DNA of 64,000 nt from Prochlorococcus sp. AG-418-D13 (GTDB lineage: Bacteria; Cyanobacteriota; Cyanobacteriia; PCC-6307; Cyanobiaceae). The DNA lies in NCBI GenBank assembly GCA_003214315.1, contig QCLU01000005.1, positions 62,001 to 126,000 of the forward strand, in the 5' to 3' direction. Each line of letters opens with the position of its first letter. The stretch's first letter is position 1. The notes under the pieces were generated by a model. The model was given only the letters and a program-made list of their open reading frames with translations, searched no databases and had not been told where the DNA came from. Position numbers and translations under genes: made by a program. Below, piece by piece: positions 7,990-17,225 of this stretch.

Positions 7990-8919
7990 ATTAATACCAT
8001 CTACTCTCTTTTTATAAATATTATCCCTTTTTTAATCTTTGGTTTTCTTCTGGGGAAAAAGAATTCAAAGATTTCAAAATATATCGCGAGACCTCTAATA
8101 AGATTTGGCATTCCATTAAGTGTCATGGGTCTCCTATTAAAGGAAGGTATAGATATAAACCTAATTAAAAGTGCATTTTTAGCATTCTCTATAATTGGAT
8201 TTTTAATAACTTTAATAAATATAATCCCAATATTTAAAAAGAGGCTTCCAAATTACACATTGCAGCTAGCAGGCCTAATAGGTAATACATCATTTCTAGG
8301 AATACCAATTGCCCTTGCTATTCTACCTTCAACAACTATAAATTTCACTATTGGATTTGATTTAGGAACAACACTTTTCGCTTGGATATTTGGACCTTTT
8401 TTTCTTCAAGAAAAATCCAACAGCAATTACATCCCAAACATCAAAGGACTATTAAATGCATTGATAAATAGCCCTGCATCAAGAGGGATTATTGGTGTGC
8501 TTCTTGCATATCTTTTTCAAATAGATGAAATTTTAGGCAATTATCTTTGGATTCCTGCAAGAATAGTTATTGCTTTGGCAATAATAATTGTGGGAACAAG
8601 ACTTGGAATAATCACAAATCAAAATGAGAGGATTTTGGATCTAAATGCAGAAATTAAATTTTCAATTTTATTAAAGTTATTTATTCTTCCATTTATTATT
8701 TTTTTAGTATGCAAATTCTTAAATTTTAACTTCTATCAATCATCTGCAGTAATTCTTCAGGCAGCAACCCCACCGGCAATATCCACAATATTAATGGCAG
8801 AGGCATATGGGGTGAAGCAAAAAATAGCTTCAAAAATTCTTTTTACTACAACCTTAATTTCAATAATTACAATTCCTATATTAAAAATGTTTATGAATTT
8901 ATTTATTCAAACAACTTAA
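7990..8919 (+). CDS. AEC-family permease with no standard start codon
   Basis: The frame encodes an auxin-efflux-carrier-type membrane protein of about 309 residues with some 9-10 hydrophobic helices and the family-typical proline-rich AATPPAISTILMAEAYG near the C-terminus. The first in-frame ATG (8125) would remove the first helix, yet the frame continues upstream with a clear helix (SLFINIIPFLIFGFLLG) followed by basic residues and RPLIRFGIPLSVMG, all typical of the family N-terminus. No ATG, GTG or TTG exists between the upstream stop (7966-7968) and 8125; ATT at 7990 or ATC at 7999 are the candidates. The permease identity is secure; the start is not. Substrate is unknown. Confidence 0.75.
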   Translation: MNTIYSLFINIIPFLIFGFLLGKKNSKISKYIARPLIRFGIPLSVMGLLLKEGIDINLIKSAFLAFSIIGFLITLINIIPIFKKRLPNYTLQLAGLIGNTSFLGIPIALAILPSTTINFTIGFDLGTTLFAWIFGPFFLQEKSNSNYIPNIKGLLNALINSPASRGIIGVLLAYLFQIDEILGNYLWIPARIVIALAIIIVGTRLGIITNQNERILDLNAEIKFSILLKLFILPFIIFLVCKFLNFNFYQSSAVILQAATPPAISTILMAEAYGVKQKIASKILFTTTLISIITIPILKMFMNLFIQTT

Positions 8920-9004
8920 ATGAAAGCCTTTTACTTAATGCATGATTTATGAATATTGTAAAGATTGTATCCTGATAACTAAATAATGTCTTAAGATTTA
9001 GTAT

Positions 9005-9256
9005 ATGAAGTCAGCAAACCCTGAAAATGAATATATCCCTTTAGATCTAAGGATTTCTGTGAGGAGGGATACTCTAAGGCTCATCTCAGAGATGGCTCAA
9101 GATATGGGAATAAGCATTAATGAAGTTTTTAGTTTTTTAGCAGAGGATTCTGTCATCGATCTCGAATTAATGGAAGATTTAAATAAAATTGATATCCCGA
9201 ACAAGTGCAGCATTGATGATTTAAAAAATGCTCTTCTTAAAAAAAGACTTTGTTAA
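9005..9256 (+). CDS. Small ribbon-helix-helix-like protein
   Basis: This is an 83-residue protein whose N-terminal half (IPLDLRISVRRDTLRLISEMAQDMGISINEVFSFL, residues 12-46) has the strand-helix-helix pattern of Arc/CopG-type DNA-binding proteins: alternating hydrophobic strand, helix, Gly turn, helix. The C-terminal half is acidic and helical. A DNA-binding regulatory role is inferred from this pattern only. Its stop overlaps the stop of the converging GT39 gene. Confidence 0.5.
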   Translation: MKSANPENEYIPLDLRISVRRDTLRLISEMAQDMGISINEVFSFLAEDSVIDLELMEDLNKIDIPNKCSIDDLKNALLKKRLC

Positions 9257-11058
9257 AATTTTTCAACTTTTCTATTTTCCCAGTCAGATTTATAACCACT
9301 TTTAACTAAAAATCTCGAATACTTATTTAAATCACTTTTTTGAATTCGCCATAAATTATAAATCCCAAATTTGCCCAATTTTTGATGATTAATTTTTGAC
9401 CATTGCTCTCTGCGGGTAGAATATTCATCTATCACGACCAATAGAGATTTGTATTCATAATCAGGTTGATCCTCATAATTCTCTCTCCTATCAGTATTTA
9501 GCCTTTCTGAAAGATTAATTAATCCCTCTTCAGTGTTGGGTTCATAAAAAACTATTTGTCTCGAATAATAATGTAATGAAGGTTTTCTTATCCCAATCAT
9601 CGCTAAAGTTTCCCTTCTCTCACGAATATCTAAAATTAATTTTGAGATATTCCTTAAAGGCAATTGCCTTGAAGTATCTGCTAATTTTCTAATTGGCGAC
9701 ATCAAATAAGATTGTCCAATTAAAAGTAAAATTTGAAGATAAAGAAGGATATTTTTAGATTTTAAAGAAAATAAAATTATTGCAAGAACGGTAAATGAAG
9801 AGAAGAATAATTTAGCTTTGAAAATAATCCCAGAGCTTAAAAGTTCGGATGCAAGATTAGGCATTTCGGGATCATTAATTGAACTCAACCAAAAATTCGA
9901 GAAAAAGAATGCTATTGAGAAGCCAAACAAAATTAAAATATTAAAAATCCAGAAATATAAATAACTTTTATTTATATTTTTTAAGCTTATAAAGCTATTA
10001 CTTGTTAATAATGCCGCCGCTGGAATGGCTGGCAACCAATAGCTAGGTAGTTTCGTTGCAGAAAGGCTAAAGAAGATTAAAACTGACGTTAACCAACATA
10101 GAGAATATGTATAGAGGGTTTCAGTGACATTGCAAGTTTCTTTTGAACTTTTATAGAAATCCTCAAAGGTTTTAAATATCCCATGATACAAAAAAGGAGT
10201 GAATGGTAATGAAGCCAAAATCATTATGTAAAGAAAAAACCAGAATGGTTCTGCATGATTATTTACAACTGAGGTATATCTTTGAAAATTATGGTAACCA
10301 AAAAAATTATCCCAAAAAGGCTTTCCCTCTTTTAGAAGTTCTAATATGTACCATGGAACACTTATAAGTGTTGTAATTAAAAAACCTTTCTTTGGGTTTA
10401 TCTTACTGAGCAACGTTTTCCAATTCTTCTGACAAAACAAGAAAGACGTAATAGTCAATAATGCCAAAACAAATGCAACAGGTCCTTTAACTAAAATTGC
10501 AAAACCTAAAAATACCCAAGCTGAAATGCATTGATCATTATTTTTACTTGCCATTCTTCTCCAAAACAAAAGCAGGCTAATCCCCAAGGTTCCAGTTAAA
10601 AGGGCATCACTCACGGCGGTTCTACTCCAAATAATTATTAATGGAGAAAGAGCAAAGCCTAATGATGCAACTATTGGAGTGAAGAATTGTTCATCACCTT
10701 TCTGTGGCCAACAAAACAACGTATCTCCAATCATCAACATTAAAAATAATGATCCCAAAGCTGAAGGAAGTCTTGCTGAGAGCGTCCCGAGACTATCCCA
10801 AACCTCGTTTTTCGGTAATGAGTAAAAAAAACCCATTAGCCAATATATGAGCGGAGGCTTATCAAAACGGAATATTCCATTGACTTTTGGAGTTAACCAA
10901 TCACCAGATTCACTCATCGCCCTTGCCGCAACAGCAAATAAAGGGGGAGTTTCATCCACCAGTCCCGTAGTTCCTAAACCTAAAATAAATATAATGATTC
11001 CAAAAACTAAAACTATCAGTAAGGTTATAAGCCTTTTTTTTGAGTTAAGAATAATCAT
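9253..11058 (-). CDS. GT39-family (ArnT/PMT-like) membrane glycosyltransferase
   Basis: The 601-residue protein has about 11-12 membrane helices followed by a soluble C-terminal part. The first periplasmic loop carries the acidic pair in LVDETPPLFAVAARAM and the RFDKPPLIYW motif (about 62-71), both hallmarks of the GT39/ArnT superfamily, which transfers sugars from polyprenyl phosphates to lipids or proteins on the periplasmic face. The next downstream gene on the same strand is unrelated, but the GT4 gene just upstream may be co-transcribed (14 bp apart). Donor and acceptor are unknown; lipid A or glycolipid decoration is possible. Confidence 0.85.
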   Translation of the reverse strand: MIILNSKKRLITLLIVLVFGIIIFILGLGTTGLVDETPPLFAVAARAMSESGDWLTPKVNGIFRFDKPPLIYWLMGFFYSLPKNEVWDSLGTLSARLPSALGSLFLMLMIGDTLFCWPQKGDEQFFTPIVASLGFALSPLIIIWSRTAVSDALLTGTLGISLLLFWRRMASKNNDQCISAWVFLGFAILVKGPVAFVLALLTITSFLFCQKNWKTLLSKINPKKGFLITTLISVPWYILELLKEGKPFWDNFFGYHNFQRYTSVVNNHAEPFWFFLYIMILASLPFTPFLYHGIFKTFEDFYKSSKETCNVTETLYTYSLCWLTSVLIFFSLSATKLPSYWLPAIPAAALLTSNSFISLKNINKSYLYFWIFNILILFGFSIAFFFSNFWLSSINDPEMPNLASELLSSGIIFKAKLFFSSFTVLAIILFSLKSKNILLYLQILLLIGQSYLMSPIRKLADTSRQLPLRNISKLILDIRERRETLAMIGIRKPSLHYYSRQIVFYEPNTEEGLINLSERLNTDRRENYEDQPDYEYKSLLVVIDEYSTRREQWSKINHQKLGKFGIYNLWRIQKSDLNKYSRFLVKSGYKSDWENRKVEKF

Positions 11059-11072
11059 TTAATATATGTATT

Positions 11073-12149
11073 TTATTTGTATTCGACGATTACCTTATTA
11101 AGCCAGTTCACAACCTTGTTAGCAAATATATCTGCTGAGGCATTTTTTTCTACCCATTCTCTACATTTCTGACGCTTTATTTTTTCAATAATCTCTACAT
11201 AAGAAAGCATATCTTTTTTATCATCAGGGTCAGCAAGATAACCTGTTTGGCCATGCTGAATAATTTCACTAGGTCCTCCCCTTTTATAAGTTACAACAGG
11301 GACCCCACAGGCTAAAGCTTCAACAATAACGTTCCCATATGCCTCATTCCATTTCGGAGTATTTAGCAACCCTCTGCATTTACCAAGTTCTTTTTGTAAT
11401 TCATCGGTTGATAAAAACCCCATCCAATCTATAGCTCCTTGAGGAAATGATTTTTCTATCTTTGAGGCATACATCTCATCTTCTATAAATCCCCAAACTT
11501 TTATTTTTTCGCCAAGTTGATTTGCTACATAAACTGCATCCTCCAAACCTTTCTCCGGAGCCACTCTTCCAACCCATGCCAAGGGTCCCTTGACTGAATC
11601 TTGAAAAATATAATTATCTAAATTAAAACCATTCCCAATAATTGTTGGTTCTTTTATGAATGGATAATCATTAGCTTGCATTTTCGAATGAAAAGCAAAA
11701 TTATTTGGATATTTAGCATATACCTTAGAGATTAAATTACTAATTACTGAACTTTCAGAACCCATACTAATAATATGTGCAATTGGTATCTCTAAATTTA
11801 GAGTCATCCAGATAGGCAACCAATCATAGGACATGTTCAATAATACATCTGCATGTTTAGCGATATCTAATCCCTTTTCAAGCATTCCTGCTAAAAGAGA
11901 ATTGTCGGGAATATTCACGGGAGAATTATAATTTTGATGCTGCCAACTAATTTGATCTTCACCTTCCACAAAATGTAATTTTGCTTTTACATTACTTTCA
12001 TGTAACTTAGAATTTTTTGGAGCCACAACCTCAACAGAATGACCTAAAGAAATTAAACCTGAAACTAAAGAATTTAAAGTTAATTCAACTCCACCTCCTT
12101 TACCACTCCCTAAGAACCCTATTGGAGTACTAATCAAAACTATTCGCAT
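11073..12149 (-). CDS. GT4 glycosyltransferase, BGluT-like (pterin glucosyltransferase)
   Basis: The 358-residue GT-B enzyme has the N-terminal STPIGFLGSGKGGGVELTL motif (about 7-25) and HIISMGSES near residue 125, both of which I associate with cyanobacterial UDP-glucose:tetrahydrobiopterin glucosyltransferase. The C-terminal donor site has LAWVGRVAPEKGLEDA and the E-x7-E region NEAYGNVIVEALACGVPVV. It lies 14 bp upstream of the GT39 gene and just downstream of a DMT permease. If the BGluT assignment holds, it makes a glycosylated pterin; otherwise it is a generic GT4 glycosyltransferase. Confidence 0.75.
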   Translation of the reverse strand: MRIVLISTPIGFLGSGKGGGVELTLNSLVSGLISLGHSVEVVAPKNSKLHESNVKAKLHFVEGEDQISWQHQNYNSPVNIPDNSLLAGMLEKGLDIAKHADVLLNMSYDWLPIWMTLNLEIPIAHIISMGSESSVISNLISKVYAKYPNNFAFHSKMQANDYPFIKEPTIIGNGFNLDNYIFQDSVKGPLAWVGRVAPEKGLEDAVYVANQLGEKIKVWGFIEDEMYASKIEKSFPQGAIDWMGFLSTDELQKELGKCRGLLNTPKWNEAYGNVIVEALACGVPVVTYKRGGPSEIIQHGQTGYLADPDDKKDMLSYVEIIEKIKRQKCREWVEKNASADIFANKVVNWLNKVIVEYK

Positions 12150-12177
12150 TATTAGACTTTTTACAAAAAGAAACTAA

Positions 12178-13119
12178 TTAAATAGTAGTATCAGAAAATT
12201 TATTTTCCCATAAACTCTTTCTCTGGCTAACAAAAAATACCGAGATAAGAACAAACACCACTCCTATCCACTGCACAATAGTGAGCCTTTCATCTAACCA
12301 AACACCTCCACTAAGAAGAGCAAATACAGGTGTTAAAAATGCAAGAGTGCTAAATCCAGTTATTTCTTTATTATTAGCAAAGTAGAAAAATAATCCATAC
12401 GCTATTGCTCCTCCAAAAATACTTGCAAATGACATAAGTCCCCAATCAAATATTGACCAATCTGGAATTATTGCGAAATTTGATTGTAAGCAGTGCTTAA
12501 TAATTAATGGCAAACTCCCTAAAACCATATGCCAACCTGTAACTGCAACTGGATCACTTTTAGTACAAGTGAATCTAATTAAAATTGTGCCTAATGCCAT
12601 AGTGAGAGAAGCTGCAAGCATCCAAAGTTCTCCAAAGTTAAAAGCAACATCATTTATAGACTTATCAGACATCAACCACCAATTTCCTAAAAATTCTTGT
12701 GGGACTCCTAAAAATACTATTCCTCCCAAGCCAAAAAGTAGTCCTAACCATCCTATTGGATTAATTAAATTACCAAAAATTGCCCTCGCTAAAATGGCCA
12801 CCAAAAGCGGTTGAGAATCAATTAAGACAGAACCTAATCCTGCTCCAGTTTTTTCAATACCATAAGTTAAAAACAACTGAAAAAAAGTGGCATCGACAAT
12901 CGTAAAAACAAAAAACCACTTCAAATCGCACTTATAGATTTTTAAATCTTTTTTAAACAAATATGTTGTTATTAGAACAAGAATCCCTGCAGGAAGTAAT
13001 CTTAAAGAAGCCACAAACTCCGGCCCAGCACTAGATACTAAAGGAGTCATGGCCGCCATTGAAGTACCCCAAAGTGCAAAAGGGAGTATCATTAAAAACC
13101 AATTTAGGATTGAATTCAT
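12178..13119 (-). CDS. DMT-superfamily (EamA) permease
   Basis: The 313-residue protein has ten hydrophobic segments in two EamA repeats (about residues 1-145 and 155-300), the usual layout of the drug/metabolite transporter superfamily in the inner membrane. GAGLGSVLIDSQPLLVAILA and STLAFLTPVFALLSGGVWLDE are the conserved ends of each repeat. It lies upstream of the GT4/GT39 pair on the same strand. The transported metabolite cannot be predicted from sequence. Confidence 0.88.
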   Translation of the reverse strand: MNSILNWFLMILPFALWGTSMAAMTPLVSSAGPEFVASLRLLPAGILVLITTYLFKKDLKIYKCDLKWFFVFTIVDATFFQLFLTYGIEKTGAGLGSVLIDSQPLLVAILARAIFGNLINPIGWLGLLFGLGGIVFLGVPQEFLGNWWLMSDKSINDVAFNFGELWMLAASLTMALGTILIRFTCTKSDPVAVTGWHMVLGSLPLIIKHCLQSNFAIIPDWSIFDWGLMSFASIFGGAIAYGLFFYFANNKEITGFSTLAFLTPVFALLSGGVWLDERLTIVQWIGVVFVLISVFFVSQRKSLWENKFSDTTI

Positions 13120-13171
13120 TGGGTCTGCTGATAATCTTTTTAAAGTAGTTTTATGAATTTACCTTAAAATA

Positions 13172-13981
13172 ATGATTTGGCCTTTTAGACGAAAGTCAAA
13201 AAAAAGAATGGCTCGTATAGTAATTGATGAGCCTATTACAAGTGCAACAAGAGTTTCTGTCCTTAAAGCTCTTAAACAAATTGAGGATAGAGAATTTCCT
13301 GCTTTAATCGTGAGAATTGATTCACCAGGCGGAACTGTAGGGGACAGCCAAGAAATATACTCTGCGATCAAAAGACTGAAGGATAAAGGGTGTAAAGTCA
13401 TTGCTAGTTTTGGGAACATCTCTGCATCAGGAGGTGTTTACATTGGTGTTGCATCTGACAAAATAGTTGCAAATCCAGGCACAATTACAGGATCTATTGG
13501 TGTAATTATAAGAGGAAATAATTTATCTGAATTATTAGATAAAATCGGCATTAAATTTGAAACTGTTAAAAGCGGTGTATTTAAAGATATTCTTTCTCCA
13601 GATAAACCTCTAAGTGAGGAAGGTAGAAGTCTTCTTCAAGGATTGATAGATGAAAGTTACAAACAATTTACTGAAGCTGTTGCTGAAGGAAGGAATTTAC
13701 CTGTTGAAGAAGTAAGAAAATTTGCTGATGGAAGAATTTTCACTGGAACACAAGCACTCGAACTTGGTCTTGTTGATAAAGTTGGAGATGAATTTGTTGC
13801 AAGGGAGCTAGCTGCAGAAATGGTGAATATTGATCCTAAAATTCAGCCCTTAACATTTGGGAAGAAAAAGAAAAAAATACTTGGACTAATTCCTGGAAGT
13901 AGAATGATTGAGAAAATTATCAATAATATCTTTTTTGAGTTTGACTCATCTAATAAAGTACTTTGGTTATATAAGCCTTAA
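13172..13981 (+). CDS. sppA: Signal peptide peptidase SppA (short form)
   Basis: The 269-residue serine protease has the Ser/Lys dyad of the S49 family: Ser86 in the NISASGGVY segment and the Lys in TVKSGVFKDI (133-138). RIDSPGG (48-54) and GTITGSIGV (103-111) are other conserved loops. The N-terminus is a basic stretch (MIWPFRRKSKKRMAR) with no clear transmembrane helix, so this looks like the short cyanobacterial form lacking a membrane anchor. It degrades residual signal peptides or membrane-protein fragments. The chorismate mutase gene starts 6 bp after its stop. Confidence 0.94.
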   Translation: MIWPFRRKSKKRMARIVIDEPITSATRVSVLKALKQIEDREFPALIVRIDSPGGTVGDSQEIYSAIKRLKDKGCKVIASFGNISASGGVYIGVASDKIVANPGTITGSIGVIIRGNNLSELLDKIGIKFETVKSGVFKDILSPDKPLSEEGRSLLQGLIDESYKQFTEAVAEGRNLPVEEVRKFADGRIFTGTQALELGLVDKVGDEFVARELAAEMVNIDPKIQPLTFGKKKKKILGLIPGSRMIEKIINNIFFEFDSSNKVLWLYKP

Positions 13982-13987
13982 TTTTAT

Positions 13988-14371
13988 ATGTATGAAAAGA
14001 TGAAAGATGATTATAAAATTACATTTATTCGTGGTGCTACAACAGCATCTGGGAATTCTGTTAAAGAAATAGAAGTTGCTGTAGTGGAATTAATTAATGA
14101 ATTAATTTCACGTAATAATCTGATTAAGACGAACATATTATCCATTACATTCACAGCAACAAAAGATTTAGATGCATGTTTCCCCGCTTCAATTGCAAGG
14201 AAATTTAATGGTCTTGATTCAGTAGCATTTATAGACTGCCAACAAATGTACGTATCTAATGATATTGATTTTTGTATAAGAATAATGGCTCAAGTTTTAT
14301 CGCCACCCAATAATCCAGTAATGCATCCTTATTTAAGAGGCGCTGCAAAATTAAGGACAGATAGATGTTAA
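13988..14371 (+). CDS. aroH: Chorismate mutase, AroH class
   Basis: The 127-residue protein is a monofunctional AroH-type chorismate mutase converting chorismate to prephenate for Phe/Tyr synthesis. Family signatures are ITFIRGATT (the active-site Arg), SITFTATKDLDACFPA in the middle, and the C-terminal HPYLRGAAKLRTD. Length matches the Bacillus AroH type. It forms an apparent transcription unit with sppA. Confidence 0.95.
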   Translation: MYEKMKDDYKITFIRGATTASGNSVKEIEVAVVELINELISRNNLIKTNILSITFTATKDLDACFPASIARKFNGLDSVAFIDCQQMYVSNDIDFCIRIMAQVLSPPNNPVMHPYLRGAAKLRTDRC

Positions 14372-14440
14372 CCTTAATAAAACTATTTTTCACATTAAGT
14401 TTGCATAATACAAATTAAACTTTAGAATTCTATTTACTCA

Positions 14441-15019
14441 ATGTTAAAAAACACGAAGAAACTTAATTTAAATTTTAAAATTTTAGGATTTTTTATTATT
14501 CCTGTAATTTTAGTTTCAAATCCTTTTTTTAATAATACCCAAGATGTTAAAGCAGGATTAGAATTTCAGTGGGATCAAGACTCTGGTTATAGACGATTAA
14601 AGTGGTTTCAAAAAGAAAATAAAAAGAAATTTAGAAATACTATTTATTTTTTCTTGAGGCCATCAGATAGAAGAACTGATCTGTTAAAAATTAGTCTAGC
14701 AATCCCTAAAACCTTTAAATCCTCTTTGAAAAGGGATAAAATTAGTTTTTGTAAGGTAAGAATTGGCGGTTTTGAGAATAGAACAAAATGTTTAGAGGAT
14801 ATTCCAGCTGATATCGAAATTAATACTGATGAATCAGGCTTACGTTCACTAGATATTTACCCCTACAGCCCAATCCCTTTAAATAAGGAAAGTTATGCAA
14901 TTGTCTTAAAAGTCTTTAATCCCAAAAAATCAGGTTTATATCAATTTCATTCATATGGGCAACCCAAAGGAAAATCATTTTCAAGTTACTTAGGAAGCTG
15001 GACTATAGTGATCGATTAA
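14441..15019 (+). CDS. DUF2808 family secreted protein
   Basis: The 192-residue product has an N-terminal hydrophobic helix (about 13-29) after a basic start, suggesting a signal peptide or anchor, and then a beta-rich domain with KAGLEFQWDQDSGYRRL and the C-terminal SGLYQFHSYGQPKGKSF, typical of the cyanobacterial DUF2808 family. Function is unknown. It precedes rpmH, and this neighbour pair is familiar in picocyanobacteria. The start is ATG at 14441. Confidence 0.75.
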   Translation: MLKNTKKLNLNFKILGFFIIPVILVSNPFFNNTQDVKAGLEFQWDQDSGYRRLKWFQKENKKKFRNTIYFFLRPSDRRTDLLKISLAIPKTFKSSLKRDKISFCKVRIGGFENRTKCLEDIPADIEINTDESGLRSLDIYPYSPIPLNKESYAIVLKVFNPKKSGLYQFHSYGQPKGKSFSSYLGSWTIVID

Positions 15020-15049
15020 ATGATAAATTAAATAAGGATAATTAAACAA

Positions 15050-15187
15050 ATGACTAAAAGAACTTTTGGCGGAACTTCAAGAAAAAGAAAACGTGTATCT
15101 GGTTTTAGAGTAAGAATGCGTTCTCATACTGGAAGAAGAGTTATTAAAAGCAGAAGACAAAAAGGTAGAGAAAGAATAGCTGTATAG
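15050..15187 (+). CDS. rpmH: 50S ribosomal protein L34
   Basis: A 45-residue frame from ATG at 15050 to TAG at 15185-15187 encodes [19 protein letters not shown] followed by [19 protein letters not shown], the unmistakable L34 sequence. It starts the classical rpmH-rnpA-yidC run, with rnpA beginning 12 bp later. L34 is a component of the large ribosomal subunit. Confidence 0.98.
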
Positions 15188-15199
15188 CTTTTAATTTAA

Positions 15200-15586
15200 A
15201 TGGCCTTACCTAAGGAAATGCGTTTAAAAGGTCATAGGACTTTTAATTACATTCATAAAAATTCCAGAACATATTATGGAAAATTAATGACATTTAAAGT
15301 TGCAAGATCTAATCCAGAGATTCTATCAACCCATAAATTTACAAATACCTCTAACAAATTTAGAGTTGCAATTGCTATCAGTAAAAAAGTCTCAAAAAAA
15401 GCTGTAGAAAGAAACAAATTAAGAAGAATCCTTCAAGAGTGGTTATTAAAAAACATTCAAAAGATTAATAACCACAAACCATGTTGGTTACTTGTTAACC
15501 TTAAATTTGGAGATTTCTGCAATGATAAAAGCAGACTTTTGGAAGAATTTCAAAACTTAATGTTCAAATCTCATCTAATCAAATGA
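15200..15586 (+). CDS. rnpA: Ribonuclease P protein component
   Basis: The 128-residue basic protein has the RNase P protein signature FRVAIAISKKVSKKAVERNK followed by LRRIL, which contains the RNR motif region that contacts the RNA subunit. It helps the RNA subunit mature the 5' ends of tRNAs. The stop codon overlaps the start of the PH-domain gene by 4 bp (ATGA), showing tight translational coupling. Confidence 0.96.
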   Translation: MALPKEMRLKGHRTFNYIHKNSRTYYGKLMTFKVARSNPEILSTHKFTNTSNKFRVAIAISKKVSKKAVERNKLRRILQEWLLKNIQKINNHKPCWLLVNLKFGDFCNDKSRLLEEFQNLMFKSHLIK

Positions 15587-16005
15587 TTTACATGAATGAA
15601 GAAACCTTTTATGAAGGTGGTCCCGCAAAAGGTGATTTAATAATAAATCTGCTTGCAGGAATAACTATTCTTGGATTACCATTTACCTTTGCCGCAATAG
15701 TTAGAGCATTGTGGTTGAGATATAAAATTACAAACAAAAGAATTACAATAGATGGCGGATGGTTTGGTAAAAACAAAACACAAGTTTCATTAAGTAATAT
15801 TGAAGAAATCAGATCTATTCCAAGGGGATTTGGATCATATGGTGATATGGTTCTTATCCTTAATGACGGATCAAAGGTTGAAATGAAATCATTACCTATA
15901 TTCAGAGAAAATCAAAAATTTATTGAAGAAAACATAAATAAAAGATCACAAATCCCAAACCTCAACGAGGTAGAGGGTTTTGCTACTAAATCCAAAATAA
16001 ATTAA
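15583..16005 (+). CDS. PH-domain (bPH2/YdbT-like) membrane protein
   Basis: The 140-residue product has one or two membrane helices at about 22-45 (LIINLLAGITILGLPFTFAA), followed by a pleckstrin-like domain with YKITNKRITIDGGWFGKNK and TQVSLSNIEEIRSI, the typical bacterial PH domain layout. It overlaps rnpA by 4 bp; an alternative ATG lies at 15592. Its conserved place between rnpA and yidC suggests a role near membrane-protein insertion, but this is inference from context. Confidence 0.8.
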   Translation: MIYMNEETFYEGGPAKGDLIINLLAGITILGLPFTFAAIVRALWLRYKITNKRITIDGGWFGKNKTQVSLSNIEEIRSIPRGFGSYGDMVLILNDGSKVEMKSLPIFRENQKFIEENINKRSQIPNLNEVEGFATKSKIN

Positions 16006-16067
16006 TTACAAAAATCTCATTTTCCTGTAAAATAAATGATTAATAAAACTACACTCCTTTTAATATC

Positions 16068-17210
16068 GTGATAGGGTTCATCTCTGAAAAATTACTTATC
16101 CCTATTCTAGATTTTTTCTACGGTTTAGTTCCTAGTTATGGATTAGCGATTGTAGCACTGACAGTCGTAATTAGAATTGCACTTTTCCCTCTTAGCGCTG
16201 GTTCCATTAGAAGCGCTAGAAGGATGAAAATTGCACAACCAGTAATGCAAAAAAGGCAAGCTGAAATAAAATCTAAGTTTTCAGGTGATCCAAAGAAACA
16301 ACAAGAAGAACTTGGAAAACTAATGAATGAATTTGGTAGTCCTTTAGCAGGTTGCCTTCCATTGATTGTACAAATGCCCGTACTATTTGCATTGTTTGCA
16401 ACCTTAAGAGGGTCACCATTTGCTGATGTCCCCTACAATATAAATCTCAAGGTCGTTCCACAAGATCAAATAGCAGCTATTGATCCAAAACCTTACAAAT
16501 CCCCAAGACATTCCATTTTCATTACAGAAAAATCACATTTTCCTGTAATAGCTACTATTCCAAATGGAACAAAATTAGGAACAGAAGAATCAGTAAAAAT
16601 AAATTTACAAACAACAAATGGCAATAGTTATTCGGAAGTTTTATCTAAATACGATAATGGATCAAAATTTCTACCTTCCTGGAAGGTTTCTAAAGGATCC
16701 GAAAATCTTAAAGTTTCCCAAGACGGTACAGTAACAGCAATTAAACCGGGAGATGCAACAATTGAGGCAAAAATCCCTGGCCTAGCTGCTAAAAGTGGTT
16801 TTCTTTTTATTAAAGCTCTCGGTCAAGTTGGTTTTTATGTAGATGGAGCAATTAACTGGGATATTGCGGCACTTGTAGGTGCCTTTGGATTAACCCTACT
16901 TCTCTCACAAGTTTTATCTAGTCAGGGGATGCCTGCAAATCCACAACAATCAACAGCAAACAAAATTACCCCAATTATGATTACTGGAATGTTTCTGTTT
17001 TTCCCACTCCCAGCAGGAGTTTTACTTTACATGGTTGTTGCTAATATATTCCAGGCATTTCAGACTTTCCTGCTCAATAAAGAAGTTCTTCCTGAGAATT
17101 TACAGAAAATTTTGGATCAACAATTATTGGCCAAAAATGAAGTAATAACAACTTCTGCTTCAACTATCTCAGATAAAAGATTACCTTTCGAACCTAACAG
17201 TAAAAAATAG
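16068..17210 (+). CDS. yidC: Membrane protein insertase YidC/Oxa1
   Basis: The 380-residue insertase places proteins into the thylakoid and plasma membranes alone or with Sec. The N-terminal conserved helix [20 protein letters not shown] contains the hydrophilic-groove Arg, [20 protein letters not shown] follows, and the last helices are near 255-275 and 300-335. The start is GTG. Between helices 2 and 3 (about 140-255) lies a periplasmic/lumenal insert with a bacterial Ig-like (Big2) pattern, [20 protein letters not shown]; this is unlike the E. coli layout, where the extra domain is at the N-terminus. Confidence 0.95.
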   Translation: MIGFISEKLLIPILDFFYGLVPSYGLAIVALTVVIRIALFPLSAGSIRSARRMKIAQPVMQKRQAEIKSKFSGDPKKQQEELGKLMNEFGSPLAGCLPLIVQMPVLFALFATLRGSPFADVPYNINLKVVPQDQIAAIDPKPYKSPRHSIFITEKSHFPVIATIPNGTKLGTEESVKINLQTTNGNSYSEVLSKYDNGSKFLPSWKVSKGSENLKVSQDGTVTAIKPGDATIEAKIPGLAAKSGFLFIKALGQVGFYVDGAINWDIAALVGAFGLTLLLSQVLSSQGMPANPQQSTANKITPIMITGMFLFFPLPAGVLLYMVVANIFQAFQTFLLNKEVLPENLQKILDQQLLAKNEVITTSASTISDKRLPFEPNSKK

Positions 17211-17225
17211 TCTGAATCTTAAATA

